Assembly: GCA_965657665.1 (NCBI GenBank)
Contig: CBFHPF010000005.1
Coordinates: forward strand, 1 to 28,083
DNA: 28,083 bases
Source: UBA8337 sp965657665
GTDB lineage: Bacteria; Pseudomonadota; Alphaproteobacteria; RS24
Direction of reading: 5' to 3'
Each line of letters opens with the position of its first letter. Within the stretch, counting starts at the first letter, position 1. The position numbers and the translations under genes were made by a program. The notes under the pieces were generated by a model. The model was not told the origin of the DNA and did not search any database. It saw only the letters and a list, made by a program, of their open reading frames with translations. Below are positions 1-7,470 of this stretch, one piece after another.

Positions 1-1599
1 CACCGCGCTATCTTTCAGCGTGCCGATTTTATCTTTGCTGCCCGAAGTGTAACGCCAAATTTCTGGCGGATTATCGTGATAACGCGCCCGCAATGTAAAA
101 ATATCCTGCGGTGTGCGCATGAGCTGCAAATCCCAGAAATCATCAATTTGCTTGGCACCCAGCCCTTCAATATCCAGCGCGGCCCGCGAGACAAAATGCT
201 TCAGCCGCTCTCGAGCTTGTGCGGGACAAGTTAGCCCGCCCGTGCATCGCGTCACCGCATCTTCTTCTCCATCAGCGCGGGTTTCGCGCACGGCATGACT
301 GCCACATTCAGGGCAATGCGTTGGAAATATATAAGGCGCGCTGTCGCTGTCGCGCTGTTCGGCCAGCACACGCACCACTTGCGGTATCACATCACCGGCG
401 CGTTGGATGACAACCATATCGCCGACCCTAATATCCTTGCGGGCAATTTCATCTGCATTGTGTAGCGTGGCGTTTGACACAACAACACCGCCCACCGTCA
501 CCGGCTTCAGCTTGGCGACAGGCGTGAGTGCACCCGTGCGCCCAACTTGAATATCAATATCATTGAGCTTGGTGGTCGCTTGTTCAGCGGGAAATTTATG
601 AGCAATGGCCCAGCGCGGCGCGCGTGACACAAAACCAAGCCGTTGCTGATAATCCAGCCGGTCGACCTTGTAAACCATGCCGTCAATATCATAGCCCAAA
701 CCGGCCCGTTGGCTTTCAATCTCCGCCCAATGCGCGATTAAATCCGTCACCTGCATGACACGCCGAAACGCCGGATTGACGGCAAAGCCCCAATCGCGAA
801 AGCACTGCATCATATCGGCTTGCGTAGTGGCGGGCATTTCGCTCATCTCGCCCCATGTGTAAGCGAAGAAACTGAGCGGGCGATTGCGGGTAACCGCGAC
901 ATCCAATTGCCGCAAGCTGCCCGCCGCCGCATTGCGCGGATTGGCGAATTGCTTGCCGTTTTGCGCCGCTTGGCGGGTGTTCAAAGCCTCAAAATCAGCA
1001 TGGCCCATATATACCTCGCCGCGCACTTCAACCACATCAGGCACGCCGCCCGGTATATCAGGCAGGCGGTGTGGGATATCCGGCAGGGTTTTTAAATTCG
1101 CCGTGATATCTTCACCGACACGACCGTCACCGCGCGTGGCGCCTTGCACCAAAACGCCTTTCTCATAGCGCAAAGATGCCGACAGGCCGTCGATTTTCGG
1201 CTCACTGGTGAAAGCCAATTCAGCATCGCTTTCAAGATTTAAAAAGCGGCGAATTCGCGCATCAAACTCGGCAACATCGGCCTCATCAAACGCATTGCCA
1301 AGCGACAGCATGGCCACAGCATGCTCTACTTTCCCGAAAGCCGAAGACGGCGTGGCCCCAACCTTATCGCTTGGACTGTCAGCGCGTTTCAAATCAGGAA
1401 ACCGCTTTTCTATCGCCTCATTGCGTTGGCGCAGCGCATCATATGCAGCATCGGAGACCAAAGGCGCGTCATTTTGATAGTAAGCTGCATCATGGGCGGC
1501 AATCTCAGCCGCCAAACGCGCTAATTCTTCCGCTGCCTCTTGTGCCTCAAGCACGTCGACAGGCTTTTCAGCTAATGCGGTAGCTTGTTCATCTGCCAT
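1..1599 (-). CDS. ligA: NAD-dependent DNA ligase LigA (partial, 3' end beyond window)
   Basis: Seals nicks in duplex DNA in replication and repair, using NAD+ to adenylate an active-site lysine. I translated the open frame from the ATG at 1599 to the left edge: 533 codons with no stop, of roughly 700 expected. Visible are the N-terminal Ia-type region (AAHDAAYYQND), the adenylation motif EPKIDGLS with the nucleophile Lys135, the ATRGDGRVGED motif, the OB-fold region, and a Cys4 zinc-finger start (CPECGSH...CTGGLTCP) near residues 420-445. Most of the helix-hairpin-helix region and the BRCT domain would lie outside the window. The start overlaps the recN stop by one base (TGATG), so the two are probably translationally coupled. 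The identification is firm. Confidence 0.96.
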   Translation of the reverse strand, partial: MADEQATALAEKPVDVLEAQEAAEELARLAAEIAAHDAAYYQNDAPLVSDAAYDALRQRNEAIEKRFPDLKRADSPSDKVGATPSSAFGKVEHAVAMLSLGNAFDEADVAEFDARIRRFLNLESDAELAFTSEPKIDGLSASLRYEKGVLVQGATRGDGRVGEDITANLKTLPDIPHRLPDIPGGVPDVVEVRGEVYMGHADFEALNTRQAAQNGKQFANPRNAAAGSLRQLDVAVTRNRPLSFFAYTWGEMSEMPATTQADMMQCFRDWGFAVNPAFRRVMQVTDLIAHWAEIESQRAGLGYDIDGMVYKVDRLDYQQRLGFVSRAPRWAIAHKFPAEQATTKLNDIDIQVGRTGALTPVAKLKPVTVGGVVVSNATLHNADEIARKDIRVGDMVVIQRAGDVIPQVVRVLAEQRDSDSAPYIFPTHCPECGSHAVRETRADGEEDAVTRCTGGLTCPAQARERLKHFVSRAALDIEGLGAKQIDDFWDLQLMRTPQDIFTLRARYHDNPPEIWRYTSGSKDKIGTLKDSAV

Positions 1600-3275
1600 C
1601 AGGCGACATCCAGCAAGCGTTGAGCTTGAGCGCGCGCCTCATCGGTAATATCGGCACCCGACAACATACGCGCCACTTCTTCCAGACGGGCTGCATCGCG
1701 CAACGCCTCGACATTGGTCGAAAATGCGCCGTCGCGGTCGCCCTTGCTGACTTTCCAATGATGATTGCCACGCGCCGCCACTTGCGGGCTATGCGTCACC
1801 ACAAGCACTTGCCCACCTTGCGCCAAACGATGCAAGCGACTGCCAACAGCCTCAGCCACCGCGCCGCCGACACCGGCATCCACCTCATCAAAAATAAGCG
1901 TGCTACCCACGCCTTCCGCCGCCAAAGTTACTTTCAAGGCCAGCATAAAGCGGGCCAGCTCGCCACCTGAAGCGATTTTGGCAATTGGCCCGGGCGCCAT
2001 GCCCGGATTGGTTGAGGCAACAAAACGCACTTTATCAATGCCGTGTGCTGCGCCGTCTTCCAAATCAACTTGCGTTACTTCAGTGGTGAAGCGACCACCA
2101 TCCAGCTTAAGCGGCACAAGTTCTTCATTAACCATATCATCCAACCGACCGGCAGCTTTTTGGCGCGATTGCGACACCGCCAAAGCCTTCTCGGCATAGT
2201 CAGCATCGCTTTGCTTCACGGCGGCTTCCAATTCACCCATCCGGTCATTGCCGCCATGAATGGCGCTCAATTTTTCTTCCAATTCGGCCAGCTTGCCGAC
2301 CAATCCGTTGCAGTCGGTTTCATGCTTACGCGCCAGACTGCGCAGCGCAAACAAGCGGTCTTCCACTTGCTCCAAACGCGCCGGATCGTGGGTAATATTG
2401 GCAACAGCCGCCATTACGGTTTCGCGTGCCTCACCCGCTTCGATAACCGCACGCTCAAGGGCTGCCACCGCATCATCAAGCGCGCCACCGGCTTCGGGTG
2501 CAGCGCGTTCGAGACGACGCAGTGCCGCACTCAAAGCGTTCTCAACCCCGCCATCGCCCTGCAATTGGGCTTCCGCCTCGCTCAAATCAGCGGCAATTTT
2601 CTCAGCATTCATCAGCAAGCTACGCTCAGAGGCAAGCGCGTCTTCTTCGCCCGCTTTGGGATTTAACTCCTGCAACTCAGCAATTGATTGAGTAAGAAAC
2701 TCAGTGTCAGCACTGGCTTTGGCAAGCTCGGCGCGATAAGCCGCCAATGCGTCACGCGCCGTCTGCCGCGCCTCATAGAGTTTGGCGAGCTTATCAGCCG
2801 CTTCGCTAAGACCGGCGAAAGCATCAAGCAAATTTCGTTGTGTCGCAGCGTCTGTCAGTGCTTGGCTTTCATTTTGGCCATGAATTTCAATCAGAGCGCT
2901 GCCGATTTGCGCCAATAAGCCAACACCGACAGGCTGGTCATTCAAGAATGCACGACTGCGCCCATCGGCTGATTGCACGCGCCGCAAGATAATCTCACCA
3001 TTGGCGGCAGCATCATCATGCAAACCATTTTCGCGCAATATCGCAAATACCGGATGATGTGTCGGCAAGTGAAACACAGCCGTAACGCTACCCTGTGCGC
3101 TGCCTTGGCGCACCAGACCGGCATCGCCACGCGCACCGGTCGCCAGCCCGAGTGCATCGAGTAATATCGATTTACCCGCACCGGTCTCACCGGTCAGCGT
3201 GCATAGTTGCGGTTGCCAGTCGAGGTCCAGCTTGTCTATCAGCACGATATCGCGAATGGACAGGGATACCAGCAT
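1599..3275 (-). CDS. recN: DNA repair protein RecN
   Basis: SMC-like ATPase of recombinational double-strand-break repair, cytoplasmic. The protein is 558 residues, close to the family norm of about 550. The Walker A motif GETGAGKS lies at residues 29-36. A long Glu/Ala-rich coiled-coil central region follows, then the ABC signature (SGGELARFMLALK) and Walker B (LIFDEVDAGVGG) near the C-terminus, the order expected for RecN. The ATG at 3275 has an AAGG ribosome site made partly from the TAA stop of bamD 8 nt upstream. The bamD-recN-ligA order is common in alphaproteobacteria. I see no LexA-type operator immediately upstream, so expression probably depends on the upstream genes. Confidence 0.96.
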   Translation of the reverse strand: MLVSLSIRDIVLIDKLDLDWQPQLCTLTGETGAGKSILLDALGLATGARGDAGLVRQGSAQGSVTAVFHLPTHHPVFAILRENGLHDDAAANGEIILRRVQSADGRSRAFLNDQPVGVGLLAQIGSALIEIHGQNESQALTDAATQRNLLDAFAGLSEAADKLAKLYEARQTARDALAAYRAELAKASADTEFLTQSIAELQELNPKAGEEDALASERSLLMNAEKIAADLSEAEAQLQGDGGVENALSAALRRLERAAPEAGGALDDAVAALERAVIEAGEARETVMAAVANITHDPARLEQVEDRLFALRSLARKHETDCNGLVGKLAELEEKLSAIHGGNDRMGELEAAVKQSDADYAEKALAVSQSRQKAAGRLDDMVNEELVPLKLDGGRFTTEVTQVDLEDGAAHGIDKVRFVASTNPGMAPGPIAKIASGGELARFMLALKVTLAAEGVGSTLIFDEVDAGVGGAVAEAVGSRLHRLAQGGQVLVVTHSPQVAARGNHHWKVSKGDRDGAFSTNVEALRDAARLEEVARMLSGADITDEARAQAQRLLDVA

Positions 3276-3283
3276 GGCAGACC

Positions 3284-4096
3284 TTAAAGCACTTTATCGA
3301 GGGCGCGGCTTATCCATGATTTTTGATTGCGCACCGGCTGAAGGTCGCGTTGGCGCAAAATGCGATAGCTGTCGCGATACCAGTCACTATTCGGGAAGTT
3401 ATAGCCTAAAACAGCGGCGGCGTTTTGCGCCTCACTGACGACACCCAAAGATAAATAAGCCTCGGTCAAACGATGCAATGCTTCCGGCACATGGCTGGTC
3501 GTTTTATATCGCTCAATCACATTACGGAACCGGTTGGTCGCGGCCGCATATTCACCGCGATTGAGATAAAAGCGACCAACTTCCATTTCCTTGCCCGCGA
3601 GGTTGTCATTGGTCAAATCCAGTTTCAAAACCGCATCCGCCGCATAGGGTGAATCCGGGAAACGCCGTATCACTTCCAGCAGAGATAATTGTGCCAGCTC
3701 TGTGGTGTATTGGTCGCGCTGCACATCGGAGATGCGCTCATAATTGCACATCGCCATCAGATAATAGATATACGGCGCTTGTTCATTGCCCGGGTAAAGC
3801 GCCAAGAAACGCTGGCTGGTCGCAATCGCCTCATCATATTTATTCTGCAAATAATATGTGAAGGCTGACATCACCAAAGCGCGGCGCGCCCAAATTGAAT
3901 AAGGGTGCTGGCGTTCGACTTCATCAAACTCCTGCGCGGCCAAAATATAGTTACCGCGCAACAATTCTTCATGCGCGTTGTTGTAAATGACGCCGACCGG
4001 ACGCTCAACATAGAGTTGTTCAACCGACTCCACGCCCCCACAGGCCGCCAAAGACGAAGCGAGCAATATCGAAGCCGTGAATTTCTTTAAGCGCAT
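3284..4096 (-). CDS. bamD: Outer membrane protein assembly factor BamD
   Basis: Lipoprotein subunit of the BAM complex that inserts beta-barrel proteins into the outer membrane. The 270-residue protein starts with a short basic signal peptide (MRLKKFTASILL) and a lipobox LAAC, giving a lipidated Cys19. TPR-like repeats follow: the stretch NAHEELLRGNYILAAQEFDE and the PYSIWARRALVMSAFTYY region match the BamD/ComL pattern, as does RRFPDSPYAADA. The length is typical. The ribosome site before the ATG is weak (GGGA about 9 nt upstream). About 100 nt separate it from lpxC, and it ends 8 nt before recN. Confidence 0.94.
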   Translation of the reverse strand: MRLKKFTASILLASSLAACGGVESVEQLYVERPVGVIYNNAHEELLRGNYILAAQEFDEVERQHPYSIWARRALVMSAFTYYLQNKYDEAIATSQRFLALYPGNEQAPYIYYLMAMCNYERISDVQRDQYTTELAQLSLLEVIRRFPDSPYAADAVLKLDLTNDNLAGKEMEVGRFYLNRGEYAAATNRFRNVIERYKTTSHVPEALHRLTEAYLSLGVVSEAQNAAAVLGYNFPNSDWYRDSYRILRQRDLQPVRNQKSWISRALDKVL

Positions 4097-4198
4097 CAGA
4101 CGATTCCCATTTTCATTGCGTTCATTTTTACTGCATCAGACAGCGCGAAGCCAGCCTCAAAGGCGCGACATAACGTTAAAATGGGGATTTACGGCAGA

Positions 4199-5176
4199 TT
4201 ATTCAGCCGCCAGAACGGCCTCACCGTCAGCCAAGCTGACCAGTTCAAAAGCTTCCGGCTCATTGAACAGGGCGTTCAACAGTTCATTATGCAGCGCATG
4301 GCCTGATTTATAACCGCGATAGCGGCCAATCAGATGCAAGCCGGTAAGGTATAAATCACCAACAGCATCCAGCAATTTGTGCTGCACAAATTCGCGCTCA
4401 GAGCGCAAACCGTCTTCATTAAGAACTTCGTCGCCGTCGACCACAATGGCGTTATCCATTGAGCCGCCAAGCGCCAAACCGGCCTCATGCATGGCTTCAA
4501 CCTGCTGCAGCATGCAGAAGGTACGCGCATTGACGACATCATCATCGACGCGCTCATCGTCAAGCTTCAGTTCATAAGACTGGCGACCGATAGCACCACT
4601 TTCAAAATCGATTTCCGCTTCAAAAACGCGCTCATCATCCGGCACAATCTCGCAAAAGCTGTCACCTTGCTGAACACGAACCGGCTTCTTGATGCGAACA
4701 ACGCGGCGGGCAACGCTTTGTTCGCGTGTGCCCACTTTACCGATAGCGTTAACGAAAGGTTGCGCGCTACCGTCCATAATCGGAACTTCAGAAGCATCAA
4801 CCTCAATAATGGCATTATCAATACGCAGGAAGGCCAACGCCGCCATCAAATGCTCAACCGTGCCGACCTTATGGCCGAAAGCATTGCCGATTTTGGATGA
4901 CAAAGTCACTTCGCAAACACTGGCACACAGTGCAGGAATGCTGGCTTGTGCTTGGTCTTCAATATCTGTGCGGATAAACACAATGCCGTGATCGGCAGGT
5001 GCAGGGCGCACAACCAATTTAACTTGCTTGCCTGAGTGCAGACCAACACCGCTCATCTCAACAACATCACCCAATGTTGTTTGCCATACGCCCATGCGTG
5101 CAGCGACCGGCAGCGCGGAAGGCGCAACGGCGGTGAACTGTTCGTTCATCTCTGCAAGGCTGGCGGGTGCGGCCAT
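4199..5176 (-). CDS. lpxC: UDP-3-O-acyl-N-acetylglucosamine deacetylase LpxC
   Basis: Zinc amidase performing the committed step of lipid A synthesis, in the cytosol. Zinc ligands are visible: His109 in VEHLMAAL (with the catalytic Glu108), and His266 and Asp270 in QHKLLDAVGDL. The catalytic His293 is in KSGHALHNELL. The conserved opening GVGLHSGK sits at residue 44, whereas E. coli LpxC has it near residue 17, so this start gives an N-terminal extension of about 25 residues. The ATG at 5176 has a GAGAG ribosome site about 9 nt upstream. Internal Met10 or Met28 are alternatives, Met28 giving a protein closer to the usual length. It lies downstream of the ftsZ terminator, so it probably has its own promoter. 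Confidence 0.96.
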   Translation of the reverse strand: MAAPASLAEMNEQFTAVAPSALPVAARMGVWQTTLGDVVEMSGVGLHSGKQVKLVVRPAPADHGIVFIRTDIEDQAQASIPALCASVCEVTLSSKIGNAFGHKVGTVEHLMAALAFLRIDNAIIEVDASEVPIMDGSAQPFVNAIGKVGTREQSVARRVVRIKKPVRVQQGDSFCEIVPDDERVFEAEIDFESGAIGRQSYELKLDDERVDDDVVNARTFCMLQQVEAMHEAGLALGGSMDNAIVVDGDEVLNEDGLRSEREFVQHKLLDAVGDLYLTGLHLIGRYRGYKSGHALHNELLNALFNEPEAFELVSLADGEAVLAAE

Positions 5177-5226
5177 CGGTTAAACTCTCAATCAGTCATG
5201 CCCGTCATTGGGCTTTCTATGAGTGT

Positions 5227-5255
5227 GTTTTACGAAACGGCAACGCGCACGACAA
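5227..5255 (-). promoter_or_regulatory. Candidate lpxC promoter
   Basis: On the minus strand TTGTCG (5255-5250) and TAAAAC (5232-5227) are separated by exactly 17 nt. This is a fair sigma70-like pair, predicting transcription from near 5220 and a leader of about 44 nt. The need for a promoter is supported by the terminator between ftsZ and lpxC. It is a consensus match only, in a T-rich region where chance matches are likely. Confidence 0.35.
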
Positions 5256-5341
5256 ATAACAGTTTATTGCCCTTTGTTACGAAAGTGACATAAAAGAAAC
5301 AAAGCAAGAACAGCAGAAAACCGCCAAAAATCACCCCAAAA

Positions 5342-5383
5342 CAAGACAAAGAAAACCCGGGCATGGCAGGGCCATACCCGGGT
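5342..5383 (-). terminator. Rho-independent terminator after ftsZ
   Basis: A 13-bp stem with one G-U pair and a 3-nt loop spans 5355-5383. On the minus strand its arms are ACCCGGGTATGGC and GCCATGCCCGGGT, followed directly by a T-rich tract (TTTTCTTTGTC). The stem starts about 22 nt after the ftsZ stop codon. It should end the dcw transcript and separate ftsZ from lpxC. Confidence 0.92.
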
Positions 5384-5405
5384 CTTTTAGTCATAAATTA
5401 TGCGT

Positions 5406-7307
5406 TTAGCGACGCAAGAAAGCCGGAATATCCAACTGGTCTTGGTCGTAAGAACCGCCTGACATGGTCGGGCCGGTTTGCATAGTGGTCTGCATTGTTG
5501 TTTGAACCGGAGCCGCTTGAGCCACGGCATCAACACTCGGTGAAGTAACCGGCTCTTGTGGTGCCGATACTTTCGGTGCCTCAACCTTTTCTTCAGCCTT
5601 CTCTTCAACCGCTGCTTCAGCTTTAGCCTCAACAGGTGCTTCCTCAATCGGTGCTTCTGTTGCTTCCATCACTGTTTGCGGTGCTTCCAGTTCAGCGGTT
5701 GCCACGCCAGATTGAGCAGGTTGAGCAGGTTTTGCCCGAACACCGTCCAACTCTTCGCCAAACGCGGCAGGCTCAATTCGCGGTGCCGTTTCGGTTGTTT
5801 CCGCCACTTCAAGCGGTGCTTCTTCGGCTACCACTTTCGGCGCTTCCACGATTGGAGCTTCTACTTTCGGCGTTTCCTCAGCCGGTGTCATATTTTCGGC
5901 TTCGGTCGGTGCGGTGTCGCTGACTTCCATACGCGGTGTCGTCGCGGCAGCAGCACTCTGTTCGGGCTCATTGCCTTTTTTGCCACCAAACACGCGGTCA
6001 ATAAACGAACGCTTGCGGGCAGGTATCGGCGACACATTAGGACGCTGTGCTTTTTGTCCGGCCAAAAAGCCCGGCAAATCAGCATTATCAGCTTGAGCCT
6101 GCGATGCAGCGACGTCAGCGGCTTGTGGCGCTGCTTCAGCCATCGGTGCGGCTTCACTCGTCGGCGCATTTGAAGCACTTGTTGCACTTGTTGAACCGGG
6201 ACGACCGATTTGCATATCAGCTGCACTGATTTCCTCAACCGGCGGCAAATCGCCGGCAGTCGGGGTTGCTATTAGACCGGCTTCATCTGTGCTGGTCATT
6301 GGAATGACGCGCCCGCCATCCAGCGCACGCAGCTTGGCAGTTTCCGCTTCAATACCGGTTGCCACAACAGAGACACGCATCAAACCGCGCAAGGCTTCAT
6401 CGAAAGTAGAGCCGACAATAATATTGGCTTCCGGATCGACTTCCTGACGGATGCGATTGGCCGCTTCATCCAACTCATAAAGCGTCATATCATCGCCGCC
6501 GGTGATGTTAATCAACACACCGCGCGCGCCTTGCATCGACACATCATCGAGCAGCGGATTGGCAATTGCCGCTTCCGCCGCTTCAATGGCGCGCTTCTCG
6601 CCTTCCGCTTCGCCCGTGCCCATCATGGCTTTACCCATCTCGTTCATCACTGTGCGCACATCGGCAAAGTCGAGATTGATAAGGCCCGGCTTAATCATCA
6701 AATCAGTGATACCGGCAACGCCTGAGTGCAGCACTTCATCAGCCAGAGCAAAAGCTTCGGCAAACGTTGTCTGCGCATTGGCAATGCGGAACAGATTTTG
6801 GTTCGGGATGATAATCAACGTATCGACTTCACGCGCCAGCTCTTCAATACCGGCTTCGGCAGCCTTCATACGGCGACCGCCTTCAAAGTCAAACGGCTTG
6901 GTAACAACGCCAACCGTCAAAATACCCTGCTCGCGCGCCGCGCGAGCAATCACCGGTGCTGCACCTGTGCCGGTACCGCCACCCATGCCAGCCGTCACAA
7001 AGGCCATATGCGCGCCTTGCAACATGTCGACAATTTCGGCCATGGTTTCTTCAGCAGCCGCTTTACCAACCTCAGGGTTTGAGCCTGCGCCCAGCCCTTC
7101 CGTCAGCTTAGAGCCGATTTGAATACGCCGATCAGCACTGGAATTGGTCAGTGCCTGAGCGTCGGTATTTGCCACTACAAAATCACAACCTTCAAGACCG
7201 GCTGCAACCATATTATTCACGGCATTGCCACCGGCGCCGCCAACACCAAAAACAACGATACGCGGTTTGAGTTCCTTTTTCGGGGGAACGGTAAGATGAA
7301 TGCTCAT
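5406..7307 (-). CDS. ftsZ: Cell division protein FtsZ with a very long linker
   Basis: Tubulin-like GTPase that forms the Z ring at midcell. I place the start at the ATG at 7307, which has a strong AGAGGAG ribosome site 6 nt upstream. The frame extends to a GTG at 7367, but the extra 20 codons would overlap the small ORF upstream and lack a family match. The protein is 633 residues. The GTPase core covers about residues 14-320, with the G-box GGGTGTGAAP near 109-118 and the T7 loop NLDFADVRT near 211. A disordered Ala/Glu/Pro/Thr-rich linker of about 300 residues follows with recurring EAP units, then the C-terminal peptide DIPAFLRR that binds FtsA and other partners. Long linkers are known in alphaproteobacteria, but this one is at the upper end. 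It is the last gene before the terminator. Confidence 0.97.
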   Translation of the reverse strand: MSIHLTVPPKKELKPRIVVFGVGGAGGNAVNNMVAAGLEGCDFVVANTDAQALTNSSADRRIQIGSKLTEGLGAGSNPEVGKAAAEETMAEIVDMLQGAHMAFVTAGMGGGTGTGAAPVIARAAREQGILTVGVVTKPFDFEGGRRMKAAEAGIEELAREVDTLIIIPNQNLFRIANAQTTFAEAFALADEVLHSGVAGITDLMIKPGLINLDFADVRTVMNEMGKAMMGTGEAEGEKRAIEAAEAAIANPLLDDVSMQGARGVLINITGGDDMTLYELDEAANRIRQEVDPEANIIVGSTFDEALRGLMRVSVVATGIEAETAKLRALDGGRVIPMTSTDEAGLIATPTAGDLPPVEEISAADMQIGRPGSTSATSASNAPTSEAAPMAEAAPQAADVAASQAQADNADLPGFLAGQKAQRPNVSPIPARKRSFIDRVFGGKKGNEPEQSAAAATTPRMEVSDTAPTEAENMTPAEETPKVEAPIVEAPKVVAEEAPLEVAETTETAPRIEPAAFGEELDGVRAKPAQPAQSGVATAELEAPQTVMEATEAPIEEAPVEAKAEAAVEEKAEEKVEAPKVSAPQEPVTSPSVDAVAQAAPVQTTMQTTMQTGPTMSGGSYDQDQLDIPAFLRR

Positions 7308-7320
7308 AGCTTTCTCCTCT

Positions 7321-7470
7321 CTACTCGCCAAAATTGGGCGAGTGTTTGATGACTTTCGAAACGACACGGTCTTCGCCCAAATAAAAGACCGTTACATTCC
7401 GCGACACCGCGTTTGCGAGCGTCTGTGGTTTTTTCTCTCTCGTCGGACCTACATATTCAGTGAACTGCAT
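7321..7470 (-). CDS. Small 49-residue ORF between ftsA and ftsZ (unknown)
   Basis: I do not recognise this protein. Reading the minus strand by eye gives an ORF of 49 codons plus TAG that fills the ftsA-ftsZ gap. Its ATG at 7470 shares one base with the ftsA TAA stop (TAATG). A perfect AGGAGG ribosome site lies 8 nt upstream, inside two consecutive AGG arginine codons at the end of ftsA, a codon otherwise little favoured here. The product begins MQFTEYVGPTREKKPQ, ends VIKHSPNFGE, is basic, and has no signal peptide or membrane segment; residues 25-42 look strand-forming (NVTVFYLGEDRVVSKVIK). Its stop is 13 nt before the ftsZ ATG. It could be a real small protein or a translated leader that couples ftsZ to ftsA. 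The translation signals are strong; the function is unknown. Confidence 0.6.
   Translation of the reverse strand: MQFTEYVGPTREKKPQTLANAVSRNVTVFYLGEDRVVSKVIKHSPNFGE
7323..7343 (-). other. Hairpin just before the ftsZ ribosome site
   Basis: A perfect 7-bp inverted repeat (ACTCGCC / GGCGAGT) with a 7-nt loop ends 2 nt before the AGAGGAG ribosome site of ftsZ. It also overlaps the stop codon of the upstream small ORF. A ribosome terminating there would melt it. It may tune ftsZ translation, but a structure of this size can arise by chance. Confidence 0.4.
7366..7392 (-). other. Second hairpin in the ftsA-ftsZ interval
   Basis: Perfect 8-bp arms (ACGGTCTT / AAGACCGT) flank an 11-nt loop. The loop-side sequence TCGCCCAA on the + strand (7373-7380) is the exact reverse complement of TTGGGCGA (7334-7341) in the neighbouring hairpin, so the two structures could exclude each other. 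No T-tract follows, so it is not a simple terminator. Confidence 0.4.

Noticed and set aside
4092..4141. A 9-bp direct repeat (GTCTGATGC) around the bamD start
   Set aside because: It is short, has two copies only, and one copy includes the start codon; it is compatible with chance.
5230..5334. A 34-codon GTG-started ORF upstream of lpxC encoding a hydrophobic, single-helix-like peptide
   Set aside because: The stretch is T-rich, which gives hydrophobic codons by chance, and no ribosome site is correctly spaced before the GTG. It also overlaps the candidate lpxC promoter.
6502..7122. A 206-codon plus-strand ORF opposite ftsZ
   Set aside because: Its composition (Ala/Ser/Pro/Ile) is that of a mirror frame of the conserved FtsZ GTPase domain.
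7308..7367. A longer FtsZ starting at the GTG at 7367
   Set aside because: It would overlap the small ORF in another frame and adds 20 residues without a family match, while the ATG at 7307 has a strong ribosome site.
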